Source: an uncultured Sterolibacterium sp. (GTDB taxonomy: Bacteria > Pseudomonadota > Gammaproteobacteria > Burkholderiales > Rhodocyclaceae). Taken from it: a DNA stretch of 64,000 bases. The stretch covers positions 18,941-82,940 of the forward strand of contig CAIVDC010000072.1 in assembly GCA_903904605.1 (NCBI GenBank), given 5' to 3'. Both the position numbers and the translations under genes were made by a program. The notes beneath the pieces are model-generated. The model did no database searches, had not been told where the DNA came from, and saw only the letters and a program-made list of their open reading frames with translations. Of the stretch, positions 15,883 through 24,368 are shown piece by piece; the stretch's first letter is position 1; each line of letters opens with the position of its first letter.

Positions 15883-16815
15883 TTACAACTGTTCCAATAT
15901 GTCTTCGGCAGTTCCGATGACATATTGTGACATGTCCCTAGCCTTGGGGTTGCGGGGATCACTCCAGTCGTAGAATCCTTTTCCACTGCTCGCGCCGTAC
16001 TCTCCGTTCTTCACCATGCGCATAAGCGTCAGGGGAGGATACATTCGAGGATCGTTGGACGACTGATACATCTGAAGTGCGACCCGCAGCATGGTAGGGG
16101 CAGTGACGAAATCGTGCAATTTGAAGGTCCCCTGGGGGTGCCCCAAGCTGGTAAACAAGCCGGTGTCCCCGTCCTCCACCGTGATCTTTCCCTGTTCAAG
16201 CAGGCGCACCGCATCAAGCATCTGAGGCACAAGTAGGCGATTGACCCAAAACCCCGGAATGTTCGGCGCCAGGAACGGGGCCTTATTCATGCCGAGCAGC
16301 GTCTGGCGAGTGAATTCGATCATCGCGGCAGACGTCTTGGCTCCAGGTACTACCTCGACGCCTGGCATCAATGGGACTGGATTCATCCCATGTGTGACTA
16401 TTGAGCGGTCCGGACGGCCACCAGCCAGTGCCATAGGGTCGATATCGAGGCTACTACTGTTCGACCAGAACACCACGGATTCCGGAAGTTGCGGCAAAAA
16501 ATCGGCAAGTACAGAGCACTTCAGCTTCAGGTCTTCGTAGATGACCTCCAAAAACACGTCACAACCCTTGGCTGCATCGATAAACGCGCCCTTCTCGTTG
16601 TGGAGAATAATCTTATCCGTTACCTTATTTACAAAGTTCTGGTCTTCGTTCTTGAGCTTCTTGGCAACTGTGGCAGCAAGCTTCTCACAACCAGCGATAG
16701 TACTGGCTAATATCTGAGCGTTTGCATCGTAGCAATGTACGTCGTGTCCACTCATAGCACACTGCGTAATCCAACCGCGCCCCATAATTCCTGTTCCCAG
16801 AACTGCAAACTTCAT
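15883..16815 (-). CDS. 3-hydroxyacyl-CoA dehydrogenase (NAD-binding)
   Basis: 310 residues from the ATG at 16815, which has a strong ribosome site (GGGGAGG, six bases away); a TTG two codons upstream is in frame but not needed. N-terminal dinucleotide fold (FAVLGTGIMGRGWITQCAMSG, with Asp at the end of strand 2: HCYDAN). The conserved SNSSSLDIDPMA and HGMNPVPLMPGVEVVPG blocks and NIPGFWVNRLL follow, then the C-terminal helical domain ending GASSGKGFYDW. It resembles 3-hydroxybutyryl-CoA dehydrogenases. It is monocistronic, with lower GC than the core genes. Confidence 0.9.
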   Translation of the reverse strand: MKFAVLGTGIMGRGWITQCAMSGHDVHCYDANAQILASTIAGCEKLAATVAKKLKNEDQNFVNKVTDKIILHNEKGAFIDAAKGCDVFLEVIYEDLKLKCSVLADFLPQLPESVVFWSNSSSLDIDPMALAGGRPDRSIVTHGMNPVPLMPGVEVVPGAKTSAAMIEFTRQTLLGMNKAPFLAPNIPGFWVNRLLVPQMLDAVRLLEQGKITVEDGDTGLFTSLGHPQGTFKLHDFVTAPTMLRVALQMYQSSNDPRMYPPLTLMRMVKNGEYGASSGKGFYDWSDPRNPKARDMSQYVIGTAEDILEQL

Positions 16816-17341
16816 ACTCAACCTCCCCTAATAACAATCCATCATGCATGAATATTTCTCTGCCGGGTTCCGGCAATAACCCGCCCGTGCGCAAATTTTC
16901 ACTTTGGGTATCCCTGGCCTTGCATACATCCGTCAAGTAATCCGATTAGCAGGTGCTCGCCGCTTCAAACTTACCCTAGAAGATTATCAAACTCTGGTCT
17001 CGATTGATAGCGAGTGCGCTAAGTTGGATGCCTTTCAAAAAGCCGCCCCGGCAAAACAAGTAGACTATTTACATTAGCGATGTCTATCGCAGACTTCGGT
17101 GCGGCTCCTTTACGCCCGTTACCTGACTCTGGATATTCTCTGTCCGCGGAGCCTGCTTTGGGCACCGATGCGACCGTCCTCTCTTCAGATTCGTTGCCTG
17201 AAAGCCGTCAGTGAAATTCCGACGCCTAGAAACCGACAGTCACCGCCGAGTGCAACAGATCTATGCCTGCCCGATGACATTTTCATCGGCGATGACCGCT
17301 TAATGCCCAACACCGATCACTGCTAATATCCCTCGGAGCCA
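16816..17341. other. intergenic region with a gene remnant
   Basis: No intact gene is seen in these 526 bases. The maleylacetoacetate isomerase tail at 16955-17077 is listed separately. Plus-strand frames at 17099-17326 have no recognisable protein features. Confidence 0.5.
16955..17077 (+). pseudogene. C-terminal remnant of a maleylacetoacetate isomerase (zeta-class GST)
   Basis: The frame reads ARRFKLTLEDYQTLVSIDSE, then CAKLDAFQKAAPAKQVD before a TAG. This matches the conserved C-terminal helix pattern of maleylacetoacetate isomerases (ARRF..., ...P.l..Id..C..l.aF..A.P..QpD). No N-terminal part is found upstream, so only the tail survives. It suggests past loss of a tyrosine or gentisate-type catabolic gene here. 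Confidence 0.6.
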
Positions 17342-18265
17342 TTATGTTTGCGTGCTGCCGAAATCCCAGTACGGCTCTGGACCGAACCGCTCGGTGAGGA
17401 AATCGATAAAACTACGAACCTTGGGCGGCAGGAATTTTCGATTGGGGTAGACCGCAAACACGGTGAGGTCGTCGACCTTCCAATCGGAGAGAATTCGCAC
17501 TAGCTTCTTCTCCCGCAGCGCTTCGTATACCAGGAAGCTCGGGTGCAGAATCACCCCAAGGCCTTCGATCGCGGCCGTGCTCAGGATGTCTCCGTTGTTG
17601 CCGCGCAGATTTCCCGAAATGCGCACCTTCCGTTCCACGCCCTTGCGCCTGAATTGCCACTCATTCTGCAAGCTCCAATAGGCATAGGAGAGACAATTGT
17701 GCTTGTCGAGTTCCTCGGGTGATTTTGGCGCCCCATGCTTCTTTAGGTAACCGGGCGAGGCACAAGCGACCATGCGTGCGGGAGCGAGCTTGCGCGCTAC
17801 CAGCCCCGGTTCGATACGCGCACCAACACGGACCGCCAGATCGAACCCCTCTTCGACGAGGTCCACTACGCGGTCGTTGAGGGTGACGTCGATCTGAACG
17901 CCAGGATACCGCTGCAGGTATTCCGCGATAGCCCAGCCCAAATGACGGACGCCAAAAGCTTGCGAAGAGGTCACCCGCAGTGTTCCACGCGGAATCGAGG
18001 CTTCCTGCGCTACTGAAGTTTCGGCCTCCTCGACCATGGCGAGTACCTGCGTTGCTCGCTGGTAATAATCGGTGCCTGCCTCGGTGAGCGAAAGTTTGCG
18101 TGTGGTCCGATTGAGCAGCCGCACGCCCAGATGCGCTTCGAGCTGTGCGACGTAGCGAGTAGCCATGCCGCGCGATAGATCCAATTTGTCCGCTGCTCCG
18201 GCAAAGCTCCCAGCATCCACTACGGCAGCAAACACCCTCATGCTCGCTACGATGTCGATAGTCAT
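17342..18265 (-). CDS. LysR-family regulator of the adjacent quinone/aromatic stress-type cluster
   Basis: 307 residues. Helix-turn-helix: MRVFAAVVDAGSFAGAADKLDLSRGMATRYVAQLEAHLGVRLLNRTTRKLSLTEAG. The effector domain (GTLRVTSSQAFGVRHLGWAIAEYLQRYPGVQIDVTLNDRVVDLVEEGFDLAVRVG) is of the CrgA/PecT-like group. It is divergent from the SnoaL-DoxX-DODA-FMN reductase cluster, 138 bases away, the usual LTTR arrangement, so it probably controls that cluster. Confidence 0.9.
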   Translation of the reverse strand: MTIDIVASMRVFAAVVDAGSFAGAADKLDLSRGMATRYVAQLEAHLGVRLLNRTTRKLSLTEAGTDYYQRATQVLAMVEEAETSVAQEASIPRGTLRVTSSQAFGVRHLGWAIAEYLQRYPGVQIDVTLNDRVVDLVEEGFDLAVRVGARIEPGLVARKLAPARMVACASPGYLKKHGAPKSPEELDKHNCLSYAYWSLQNEWQFRRKGVERKVRISGNLRGNNGDILSTAAIEGLGVILHPSFLVYEALREKKLVRILSDWKVDDLTVFAVYPNRKFLPPKVRSFIDFLTERFGPEPYWDFGSTQT

Positions 18266-18403
18266 GACTGTTCAAGTTTATTCCATAGTGAATTCATATT
18301 TTGCTGGTTTATTTCCTATCGCGCAATCTGTTTAATGCACACATCGGATGCCGGAATGCTTCCGGCACAGATAGAAACCACGTTAATTGGAAAGGACCTA
18401 ATT
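18266..18403. promoter_or_regulatory. divergent control region, LysR gene and SnoaL-DoxX-DODA cluster
   Basis: An AT-rich gap of 138 bases. It should hold the LTTR site. A patch around 18280-18300 (TTCCATAGTGAATTCATA) is partly palindromic and near the LysR start, but no precise site can be fixed. Confidence 0.4.
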
Positions 18404-18958
18404 ATGAAAACCACCTACCGCAAGACCGTGATCGCCGCCGCCTTGATGTACCTGATCGGCAGCGCGTTCGCGCAGTCCCCGGCAGAACAACCCACGACGC
18501 CTCCTCCGGCACACGAAAAACAGGCGCCGGCAGTGGAGCGCAATCTGAAGGTTTTTGATACGCTCGACTTCGACGTATTCAGCAATCAGAAATGGGACCG
18601 CCTCGGCGAAAGCCATGCCAAGGACATCGTCGTGACCTGGCCCGATGGCCATGAAACCAAGGGCATCGAAAAGCACACCGAAGACCTGAAGGCACTGTTC
18701 GTTTTTGCACCTGACATCACCATCAAGGAGCACCCTATCCGCTTCGGTTCGGGCAAGTGGACCGGGGTGACCGGGGTCATGACCGGCACGTTCACGAAGC
18801 CGATGCCGATAGGCGATGGCAAGACCATCGCGCCTACCGGAAAGCGCTTTGCCATCGGCATGGCCACTATTGGGCACTGGAAAGGCAAGACGATGGACCA
18901 CGAGTGGCTGTTCTGGGACAACCAGGACTTCATGAAGCAGATCGGGCTTGGGCAGTAG
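18404..18958 (+). CDS. secreted SnoaL-like (ester cyclase) protein
   Basis: 184 residues from the ATG at 18404 (AAAGGA upstream). The N-terminus is a signal peptide (TVIAAALMYLIGSAFA, cleaved near AQS). The remainder is a NTF2-fold, SnoaL-like domain: FDVFSNQKWDRLGESHAKDIVVTWPDGHETKGIEKHTEDLKALF, and MATIGHWKGKTMDHEWLFWDNQDFMKQIGL. Such proteins often accompany DoxX and FMN reductase genes; substrate unknown. It is the first gene of the LysR-faced cluster. Confidence 0.85.
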   Translation: MKTTYRKTVIAAALMYLIGSAFAQSPAEQPTTPPPAHEKQAPAVERNLKVFDTLDFDVFSNQKWDRLGESHAKDIVVTWPDGHETKGIEKHTEDLKALFVFAPDITIKEHPIRFGSGKWTGVTGVMTGTFTKPMPIGDGKTIAPTGKRFAIGMATIGHWKGKTMDHEWLFWDNQDFMKQIGLGQ

Positions 18959-19031
18959 CAGCGCCCGAACGGCATCGACCAGACCTTTGGAGTTTTTACA
19001 TTCAAGTTCACTTACAGAAAGGATTCACATC

Positions 19032-19499
19032 ATGAGTCACCCTACGTCAACCGTGCTTGAACACTCTGTCTTCGGGCAATCGAACGCGCCCGAAGCGGCG
19101 GCAACCGCCCTGGCCGACTGGCTATCGGCGCTCGGCCGCGTCGGCTTGGCCACCCTTTTTCTGTGGGCCGGCTACGGCAAGCTCGCCCACATGGACGGCA
19201 ACATCGGTTACATGAAGGCTTTCGGCGTGCCGGGGCCCGAGTTGCTGATTTGGCCGGCGCTTCTGGCCGAACTCATCGGTGGCGCGATGCTGCTGGTCGG
19301 CTTCAAGGTGCGCTGGGCCGCGGCAGCTTTGATCGTGTTCACGCTTCCCGCAACCTTCATCTTCCATGCCTATTGGGGCGCTCCCGCCGACCAGGTGATG
19401 AATGCGCAGATCAACTTCATGAAGAACCTGGCAATCGTCGGCGGACTGCTGACCGTCGTCGCGCACGGTGCCGGGCGCGTTGCGCTCGATCGGGCGTAA
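19032..19499 (+). CDS. DoxX-family membrane protein
   Basis: 155 residues from the ATG at 19032, with AAAGGA upstream; a frame start at 18948 lies inside the previous gene and was rejected. Four hydrophobic segments fit DoxX: LGRVGLATLFLWAGYGKLAHM, LLIWPALLAELIGGAMLLVGF, WAAAALIVFTLPATFIFHAYW and NLAIVGGLLTVVAHG. DoxX proteins are linked to quinol or thiol-oxidation and oxidative-stress responses. It lies 73 bases after the SnoaL-like gene. Confidence 0.88.
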   Translation: MSHPTSTVLEHSVFGQSNAPEAAATALADWLSALGRVGLATLFLWAGYGKLAHMDGNIGYMKAFGVPGPELLIWPALLAELIGGAMLLVGFKVRWAAAALIVFTLPATFIFHAYWGAPADQVMNAQINFMKNLAIVGGLLTVVAHGAGRVALDRA

Positions 19500-19548
19500 G
19501 CGAGTCGACCCAAGCTCCGCGCATAGACTATTCGAGAGAATCCGCATC

Positions 19549-20331
19549 ATGAACTTGCCCACGCTATTTCTTTCCGACGGCTCGCCGATGCTGGCGATCG
19601 GGGACAGCCCCGCGCACCGTTTTCTGCTTCAGTTCGGCAAGACACTGCCGCGGCCGCAGGCGACCATCGTGGTTTCCGCCCACTGGGAATCCATGGGGGG
19701 TGTCGCGGTTAGTCTTGCGCCGCAAGCGGAAACCATCGATGACTTCGGCGGTTTTCCGGAATCGCTGTTCGATCTTCAGTATCCTGTGCAAGGCGCGCCC
19801 GACACAGCGACGCTTGCCGCGGAACTGCTGGAACAGGCAGGTTTTACTGTAATGCGCAGCGCGACCCGCGGGCTCGACCACGGGGCTTGGGTGCCGCTAC
19901 GCCTGATGTATCCGAACGCCGATATTCCCACCGCGCAGATTTCCCGTCACCGTAGTGCCTCTCCGGCTGAACACGAGCAAATGGGCAAAGCGCTACGGAA
20001 GCTTCGCGAGAATGACGTGCTGATCATCGGGTCCGGTTCGCTTACGCATAACCTGTGCTCGTTCCGCGGCGCGTCCATTGACGCGGGAGTTCCGTCCTGG
20101 GTCAGCGATTTCGGCGACTGGATGCATACTCAACTTCAGGCAAACCGGCGTGAATCGCTGCTGGATTACCGCGCGCAGGCTCCGTTTTCCGTGCGCAATC
20201 ATCCCTCTGAGGAACACCTTCTGCCGCTGTTTGTCGCCATGGGCGCCGCAGGCGACACCCCGAAAGCCGAGCGACTGCATGCGAGCTATGAATACGGCGC
20301 ACTGGCAATGGATATGTATGCGTTCTCATAG
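19549..20331 (+). CDS. DODA-type (LigB/YgiD-like) extradiol dioxygenase family protein
   Basis: 260 residues from ATG 19549. The family frame is clear: LFLSDGSPMLAIGDSP at residues 5-20, PRPQATIVVSAHWES, DDFGGFPESLFDLQYP, LDHGAWVPLRLMYPNADIP, SGSLTHNLCSF and PSEEHLLPLFVAMGA. Two metal ligands (His of SAHW and of EEHLLP) are present, but the first ligand His of the usual HGSP motif is Asp (SDGSP). Related enzymes open catechol-type rings or have unknown substrates. It follows the DoxX gene closely, in the same LysR-type cluster. Confidence 0.85.
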   Translation: MNLPTLFLSDGSPMLAIGDSPAHRFLLQFGKTLPRPQATIVVSAHWESMGGVAVSLAPQAETIDDFGGFPESLFDLQYPVQGAPDTATLAAELLEQAGFTVMRSATRGLDHGAWVPLRLMYPNADIPTAQISRHRSASPAEHEQMGKALRKLRENDVLIIGSGSLTHNLCSFRGASIDAGVPSWVSDFGDWMHTQLQANRRESLLDYRAQAPFSVRNHPSEEHLLPLFVAMGAAGDTPKAERLHASYEYGALAMDMYAFS

Positions 20332-20477
20332 AGGCGGACCTTGCATTTCGTACGCTTAGCTCAGGCTTCACAAGCGGACCTCTCGATCGGGCTACTCGCT
20401 AGATATACAACGCCTCACTTAAAGAATCAGAGAATCGCTATTATTCTGCATCAAGCACCCATTCCTTGGAGAGCCAC

Positions 20478-21032
20478 ATGAACCAATATCGAATTGCCGT
20501 AATCGTCGGTAGCCTTCGCCGCGATTCGCTCAACCGTAAACTCGCCGACGCTGTCACAAGACTGGCGCCGGCGAATTTCTCCTTTAGTCGAGTGGAGATC
20601 GGTGCTCTACCTCTCTACAACCAAGACGGCGACGCGAGCCAGGCGGAGTCAGTGAAGCATCTGAAAAGCCAGCTGAGCGCCGCCCAGGGCCTGCTCTTCG
20701 TCACACCTGAATACAACCGATCAATCCCTGGCGTGTTGAAGAATGCGATCGACAACGCCTCGCGTCCATATGGGCAAAATGCTTGGGCAGGCAAGCCTGC
20801 AGGTATATTGAGTGCCTCGATAGGTGCCATTGGCGGGGCTATGGCGCAACAGCATTTGCGGAACATTCTCGTCTTTTTGGACGTACCGACGCTCGGTTCC
20901 CCGGAGGCTTTCATCCAAATCAAGGACGGCTTTTTTGATGAGGCGGGCAACATCGCAAATCCCGATACCAGGAAGTTCCTGCAAGGATGGATGGACCACT
21001 ATGTTGCCTGGGTGAAAAGGCACGCCGCCTGA
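20478..21032 (+). CDS. NADPH-dependent FMN reductase / quinone reductase (ChrR/YieF-like)
   Basis: 184 residues from ATG 20478 (GGAG upstream). Flavodoxin-like fold with the FMN phosphate loop VGSLRRDSLNRKLA, the LPLYNQD segment, VTPEYNRSIPGVLKNAIDN, and GKPAGILSASIGAIGGAMAQQHLR. Members reduce quinones or chromate by two electrons. It is 146 bases after the dioxygenase gene and may have its own promoter or share the cluster's one. Assignment to the family is firm, substrate not. Confidence 0.9.
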   Translation: MNQYRIAVIVGSLRRDSLNRKLADAVTRLAPANFSFSRVEIGALPLYNQDGDASQAESVKHLKSQLSAAQGLLFVTPEYNRSIPGVLKNAIDNASRPYGQNAWAGKPAGILSASIGAIGGAMAQQHLRNILVFLDVPTLGSPEAFIQIKDGFFDEAGNIANPDTRKFLQGWMDHYVAWVKRHAA

Positions 21033-21033
21033 A

Positions 21034-21585
21034 ATGCTGCACGCCCAGATTCCGCCACAACTTCATATGAACGGCCGACGGTCGCCGGAACGGAAACAGC
21101 CTCGCGCGAGAAATGAGGTAGTGCTGGATTTCGCAACCGCAATCCGCCTGATGTATTCCATTATCAGATCCTACGTCGCAGACGGCGTAGCAATCACCGC
21201 GCTGCACATCGGCGAGGAACAAACCGCCGTCGCCAGCGGAAGCGCTGTGGAGCCGGCTGTGATTACGCTCGCGCTCGGTTCACGAAGAACCGCAACCGAT
21301 CATTTCAAACACGAGCCACCGACTGCAATCGAAATGGAAAATGCCATTCAAGCCGTCGAGGATGAACTGGCACAAGTGCGGTCGATGATTATGCGCGGTT
21401 CAAAGCTATTCACTGCGGATGCTGCGATTCGAGATATTGCGCGTCTCGCTGGAGTTGCCGACAACAAGGAACATCGGCTGTCGCTCGATGCGATGGAACG
21501 GACATTTGATAGACTGGCTGCAGCAACGCTCGGAACGCCGGCTTTGCAGGACGCCCTAACTATTGAAATTGGAAGCCCGCCCTGA
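21034..21585 (+). CDS. hypothetical protein of unknown family
   Basis: Up to 183 residues, starting one base after the FMN reductase stop (or at an ATG 33 bases later). The sequence is mostly helical and soluble: LDFATAIRLMYSIIRSY, AIQAVEDELAQVRSMIMRGSKLFTADAAIRDIARLAGVADN, and a C-terminus rich in Ala and Leu. There is no signal, membrane segment or recognised motif. The immediate spacing suggests co-transcription with the reductase. It could be a distant relative of a known family that I cannot name. Confidence 0.6.
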   Translation: MLHAQIPPQLHMNGRRSPERKQPRARNEVVLDFATAIRLMYSIIRSYVADGVAITALHIGEEQTAVASGSAVEPAVITLALGSRRTATDHFKHEPPTAIEMENAIQAVEDELAQVRSMIMRGSKLFTADAAIRDIARLAGVADNKEHRLSLDAMERTFDRLAAATLGTPALQDALTIEIGSPP

Positions 21586-21657
21586 CCGACCGCTTGTGGC
21601 CGAGGGCTGCCATGCACAAATGTCGCTGGGGCAATTTTGAATCATCCCGGCAAGCCA

Positions 21658-22764
21658 TCATCCATGTGCGCTCGCTATCGTGATCAGCGTGATTTCCGGC
21701 GGGGCAAACAGGCGTATTGGCGGTCCCCATGTGCCGGCGCCGCGGCTGACATACAGTCGTCGCCCCCCGGCCAGTTCGGCGAGTCCGGTGCGTGCGCGAT
21801 AGGACAACCACGTTAGAAAGGCGAAGGGGAAAATCTGCCCGCCATGAATATGTCCGGAGAGTTGCAGATCGAATGGCGTGCTGCTATCCACGACCGGCTG
21901 GTGTCTAAGCAGGACGATGAAGTCATCCGCGGCGAATGAAGCGAGCGCCTTGCTGTTATCCAGCCTGGCTTGCCGGCCTGAGGTTGCTGCGCTGGGATCG
22001 TCGACACCCGCCAGAACGATGCCGCCTGCCCGGGCTGATTCGCCGCGCAACACGGTGAAACCTGCATTGCGGAGGAATCGCAGGGAATCTTCGAGCCCGG
22101 CGTAGCATTCGTGATTGCCGGTGACGGCGAATTTCCCGAGTGGCGGCGTGTAGGACTGAAAGCGCCGGACAAGCGCAGCAAGGTTGTCGCCTTGTCCATC
22201 GACGATGTCTCCCGTCGCCACGAGAATATCGGGTTTGATCTCGCGCAGTTTGGCAATGGCGCGGTCTAGGAATCCGTCCCCCAGCATGATGCCGAGATGC
22301 ATGTCGGAAATCTGCGCAATGGTGACGCGCCCGGATGCGAGCTTGGGTGTGGTGATGCTTATTTCTTCAATCCGTATCTGCCGCGCTTCGATAAATCCGT
22401 AGCCCGCCATTGCAAGTGCGAGCAGGCCGACGATTCGAAATGCCGAAGCGTCGTTCAGGTTCCAATTCGGATCCAGTAACGTGGCGATTGCATGGCTGAG
22501 GTCGAACAACAGGCCGATACAAACGAACAGGAACAAATACCCCATCCACGTATAGCTCACCCAGGCGACAAGGCGGGTTGCGCCGTGCCAGCTTTGCCTT
22601 TCCAGGAACCAAACGAGCAGCGGAGAGAAGGTCAGGACGATACCCGCCAGCGTCAGCGCCACACCGAGAGCCGACGAATGCGGATAGGCCATCCATACCT
22701 TGTCAAACGCATAGAGATGCATGGCGCCGAAGATCAACAAAGCCGCGCTGAGGAAGATCAGCAT
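21658..22764 (-). CDS. membrane-anchored metallophosphoesterase (YkuE-like)
   Basis: 368 residues from the ATG at 22764, with GGGAG seven bases upstream; a TTG-started form at 22809 is possible but has no ribosome site. N-terminal part has about five hydrophobic segments. The C-terminal calcineurin-like domain shows all motifs: ISDMHLG, ATGDIVDG, AVTGNHE, and SGHIHGGQ. Proteins of this kind hydrolyse phosphoesters such as UDP-diacylglucosamine-like or lipid substrates; the exact one is unknown. A short frame lies 14 bases upstream (22779-22940). Confidence 0.88.
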   Translation of the reverse strand: MLIFLSAALLIFGAMHLYAFDKVWMAYPHSSALGVALTLAGIVLTFSPLLVWFLERQSWHGATRLVAWVSYTWMGYLFLFVCIGLLFDLSHAIATLLDPNWNLNDASAFRIVGLLALAMAGYGFIEARQIRIEEISITTPKLASGRVTIAQISDMHLGIMLGDGFLDRAIAKLREIKPDILVATGDIVDGQGDNLAALVRRFQSYTPPLGKFAVTGNHECYAGLEDSLRFLRNAGFTVLRGESARAGGIVLAGVDDPSAATSGRQARLDNSKALASFAADDFIVLLRHQPVVDSSTPFDLQLSGHIHGGQIFPFAFLTWLSYRARTGLAELAGGRRLYVSRGAGTWGPPIRLFAPPEITLITIASAHG

Positions 22765-22778
22765 CGCCACGCTCCCAG

Positions 22779-22940
22779 TCAGTCGATTATTCCGGGACGG
22801 TATACGCAAACAGACACATGGTTCGTTGTTCCATTATCTGCCATCAGTCCCGTCCTCGGCCAGAGCGAACGTTCGCGGTTTGCTGGGCGCGAAGTTACCG
22901 CGGAAACCTTGCTCAAATCGTGCTCGGATGCATTGCTCAT
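22779..22940 (-). CDS. possible short protein upstream of the metallophosphoesterase
   Basis: A 53-codon frame, MSNASEHDLSKVSAV..., ending CVYRPGIID. The ATG has a good ribosome site (AGGAAGG, about six bases away) and the TGA is 14 bases before the next gene's ATG. Polar, no recognised family. The good ribosome site and tight spacing are the only support. Confidence 0.35.
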   Translation of the reverse strand: MSNASEHDLSKVSAVTSRPANRERSLWPRTGLMADNGTTNHVSVCVYRPGIID

Positions 22941-23007
22941 GAATAACCTTCCTGCTCACGTGCCTGTGGCTGGCTCGGCTGCTCAGAGACGAGCGGCGTC
23001 GCGCAAT

Positions 23008-24063
23008 CTACTGCAGTCCGCCGATATCGACGACCAGCACGGAAAACGTTCCGGGAATCTGACTTGGGCGTGGATGGGGTCGTTCATTGCTCGCAGGGGG
23101 CGGTGGCCCAAACTGTGACGTTACCAGATAAACCCGGTGAGTTGCCTCGTCCAGCGCCATCGTGCGAGCGCCCTTCTGGGTTGCTATGGTAGCGACCAGC
23201 GAATACTGGTCATGGTTCCCTTGGCGAATGACCGATAAGGTGCCGTCGCCGTTCGAACTCAGCGCCAAACCAAGCCGAGAGTCGAAGACAGCACCGTCCG
23301 GCCTCTCTCCGATCCCGACTTCGCTCACCACCTTCCCGGAACCAGCATCGACGATGACCATTTTACGGTTGCCGCAAACTGCAAATAGTCGGCCGTGCTG
23401 GGTATCGATTGCCAAGCCCGTTGGACCTTCACAAGTCCCGATTGGCCATACTGAAGTCACTGTCGATTCGGCGATGTCAATTCTGGCGATGGAGTTCTTG
23501 TCCTCGATGTTGACAAATACGCTGCCTTTGCCGTCGAGAACTGCCAATTCCGGCTTTCCCGGAAGTACGATCGTGCCGACTATTCTTTTGTTCACTGCAT
23601 CGATTACGGTAGCACTGTGACTACGCCCGCCGAATGCAAACACACGCTTGCTGACAGGGTCGTACAGGATCGCATCGGGCTTCTCGCCGACTCCGTTAAT
23701 CTGGTCAACAACGCGTAGTGAATCAAGGCCGAACACTGCCACAGAATTCGATTGCCCGTTGGTCGCAAATCCGAAACCAAGCTCATTCGCCAAAGCGATC
23801 CCATGCACGCCCGCAGTACCGGGGATCTCCTTGATTACTTTCCCTGATGGGCCATCGAATACCTGAACCCGGTCGCTGCGACTGATAAAGAGTCGCTGTC
23901 GTTCAGCCTGAAAGGCGAGGAGATCCCAGCCACCGGCTCCGCCCACAACAAAATGTGCGACTTTGGCTTTGCCGGGCGGCATTGCATTCTGTGCATCAGC
24001 CACTGGCGTTGTCGCGACAAGGACTGCTATGGCGATGAGTGATCTGAAGATTGCGGTAGCCAT
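23008..24063 (-). CDS. secreted YncE-like beta-propeller protein
   Basis: 351 residues from the ATG at 24063, with GGAGG upstream. A signal peptide (SLIAIAVLVATTPVADA) is cleaved before QNAMPPG. The body is a set of roughly 40-residue blades (GVHGIALANELGFGFATNGQSNSVAVFGLDSLRVVDQI, KPDAILYDPVSKRVFAFGGRSHSATVIDAVNKRIVGTI and so on), typical of YVTN/YncE propellers. The C-terminus has a proline-rich loop (GPPPPASNERPHPRPSQ). Function unknown; such proteins are often linked to redox cofactors or periplasmic binding. Confidence 0.85.
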   Translation of the reverse strand: MATAIFRSLIAIAVLVATTPVADAQNAMPPGKAKVAHFVVGGAGGWDLLAFQAERQRLFISRSDRVQVFDGPSGKVIKEIPGTAGVHGIALANELGFGFATNGQSNSVAVFGLDSLRVVDQINGVGEKPDAILYDPVSKRVFAFGGRSHSATVIDAVNKRIVGTIVLPGKPELAVLDGKGSVFVNIEDKNSIARIDIAESTVTSVWPIGTCEGPTGLAIDTQHGRLFAVCGNRKMVIVDAGSGKVVSEVGIGERPDGAVFDSRLGLALSSNGDGTLSVIRQGNHDQYSLVATIATQKGARTMALDEATHRVYLVTSQFGPPPPASNERPHPRPSQIPGTFSVLVVDIGGLQ

Positions 24064-24077
24064 GTGACTTCCTCCGT

Positions 24078-24368
24078 TTAGACCGACAAAGGTAACGTGA
24101 TTTCCACCCATTCGGCGGCGTACTCTGCGCCGCGGTGTTCCAGGAAAAGCTTGAGCAGCCTTGTTTTCTCCTCCGCCGCCTTTTGCCCGGTGACATTGAA
24201 GTTCGCGCCGACTTCAGTGGCTGGGACCGAATATTTGCTTGCTCCGAACGGGGAAAAAATGCCCGCCTGAGGACGGGCTGTGTCGTTCGCGGTCAGCACA
24301 GGATGCCGTTTCTTCTTTGTCCAACTGGCGTCGAAGAGGATATGCGATTGAGCGCAGCATGGTGCCAC
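24078..24368 (-). CDS. hypothetical fragment upstream of the beta-propeller gene (doubtful)
   Basis: A 96-codon frame whose last 45 residues (EVGANFNVTGQKAAEEKTRL, then LKLFLEHRGAEYAAEWVEITLPL) look protein-like, while the N-terminal half does not. It stops 15 bases before the beta-propeller gene. It may be the tail of a decayed gene. No family recognised. Confidence 0.3.
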   Translation of the reverse strand: MAPCCAQSHILFDASWTKKKRHPVLTANDTARPQAGIFSPFGASKYSVPATEVGANFNVTGQKAAEEKTRLLKLFLEHRGAEYAAEWVEITLPLSV

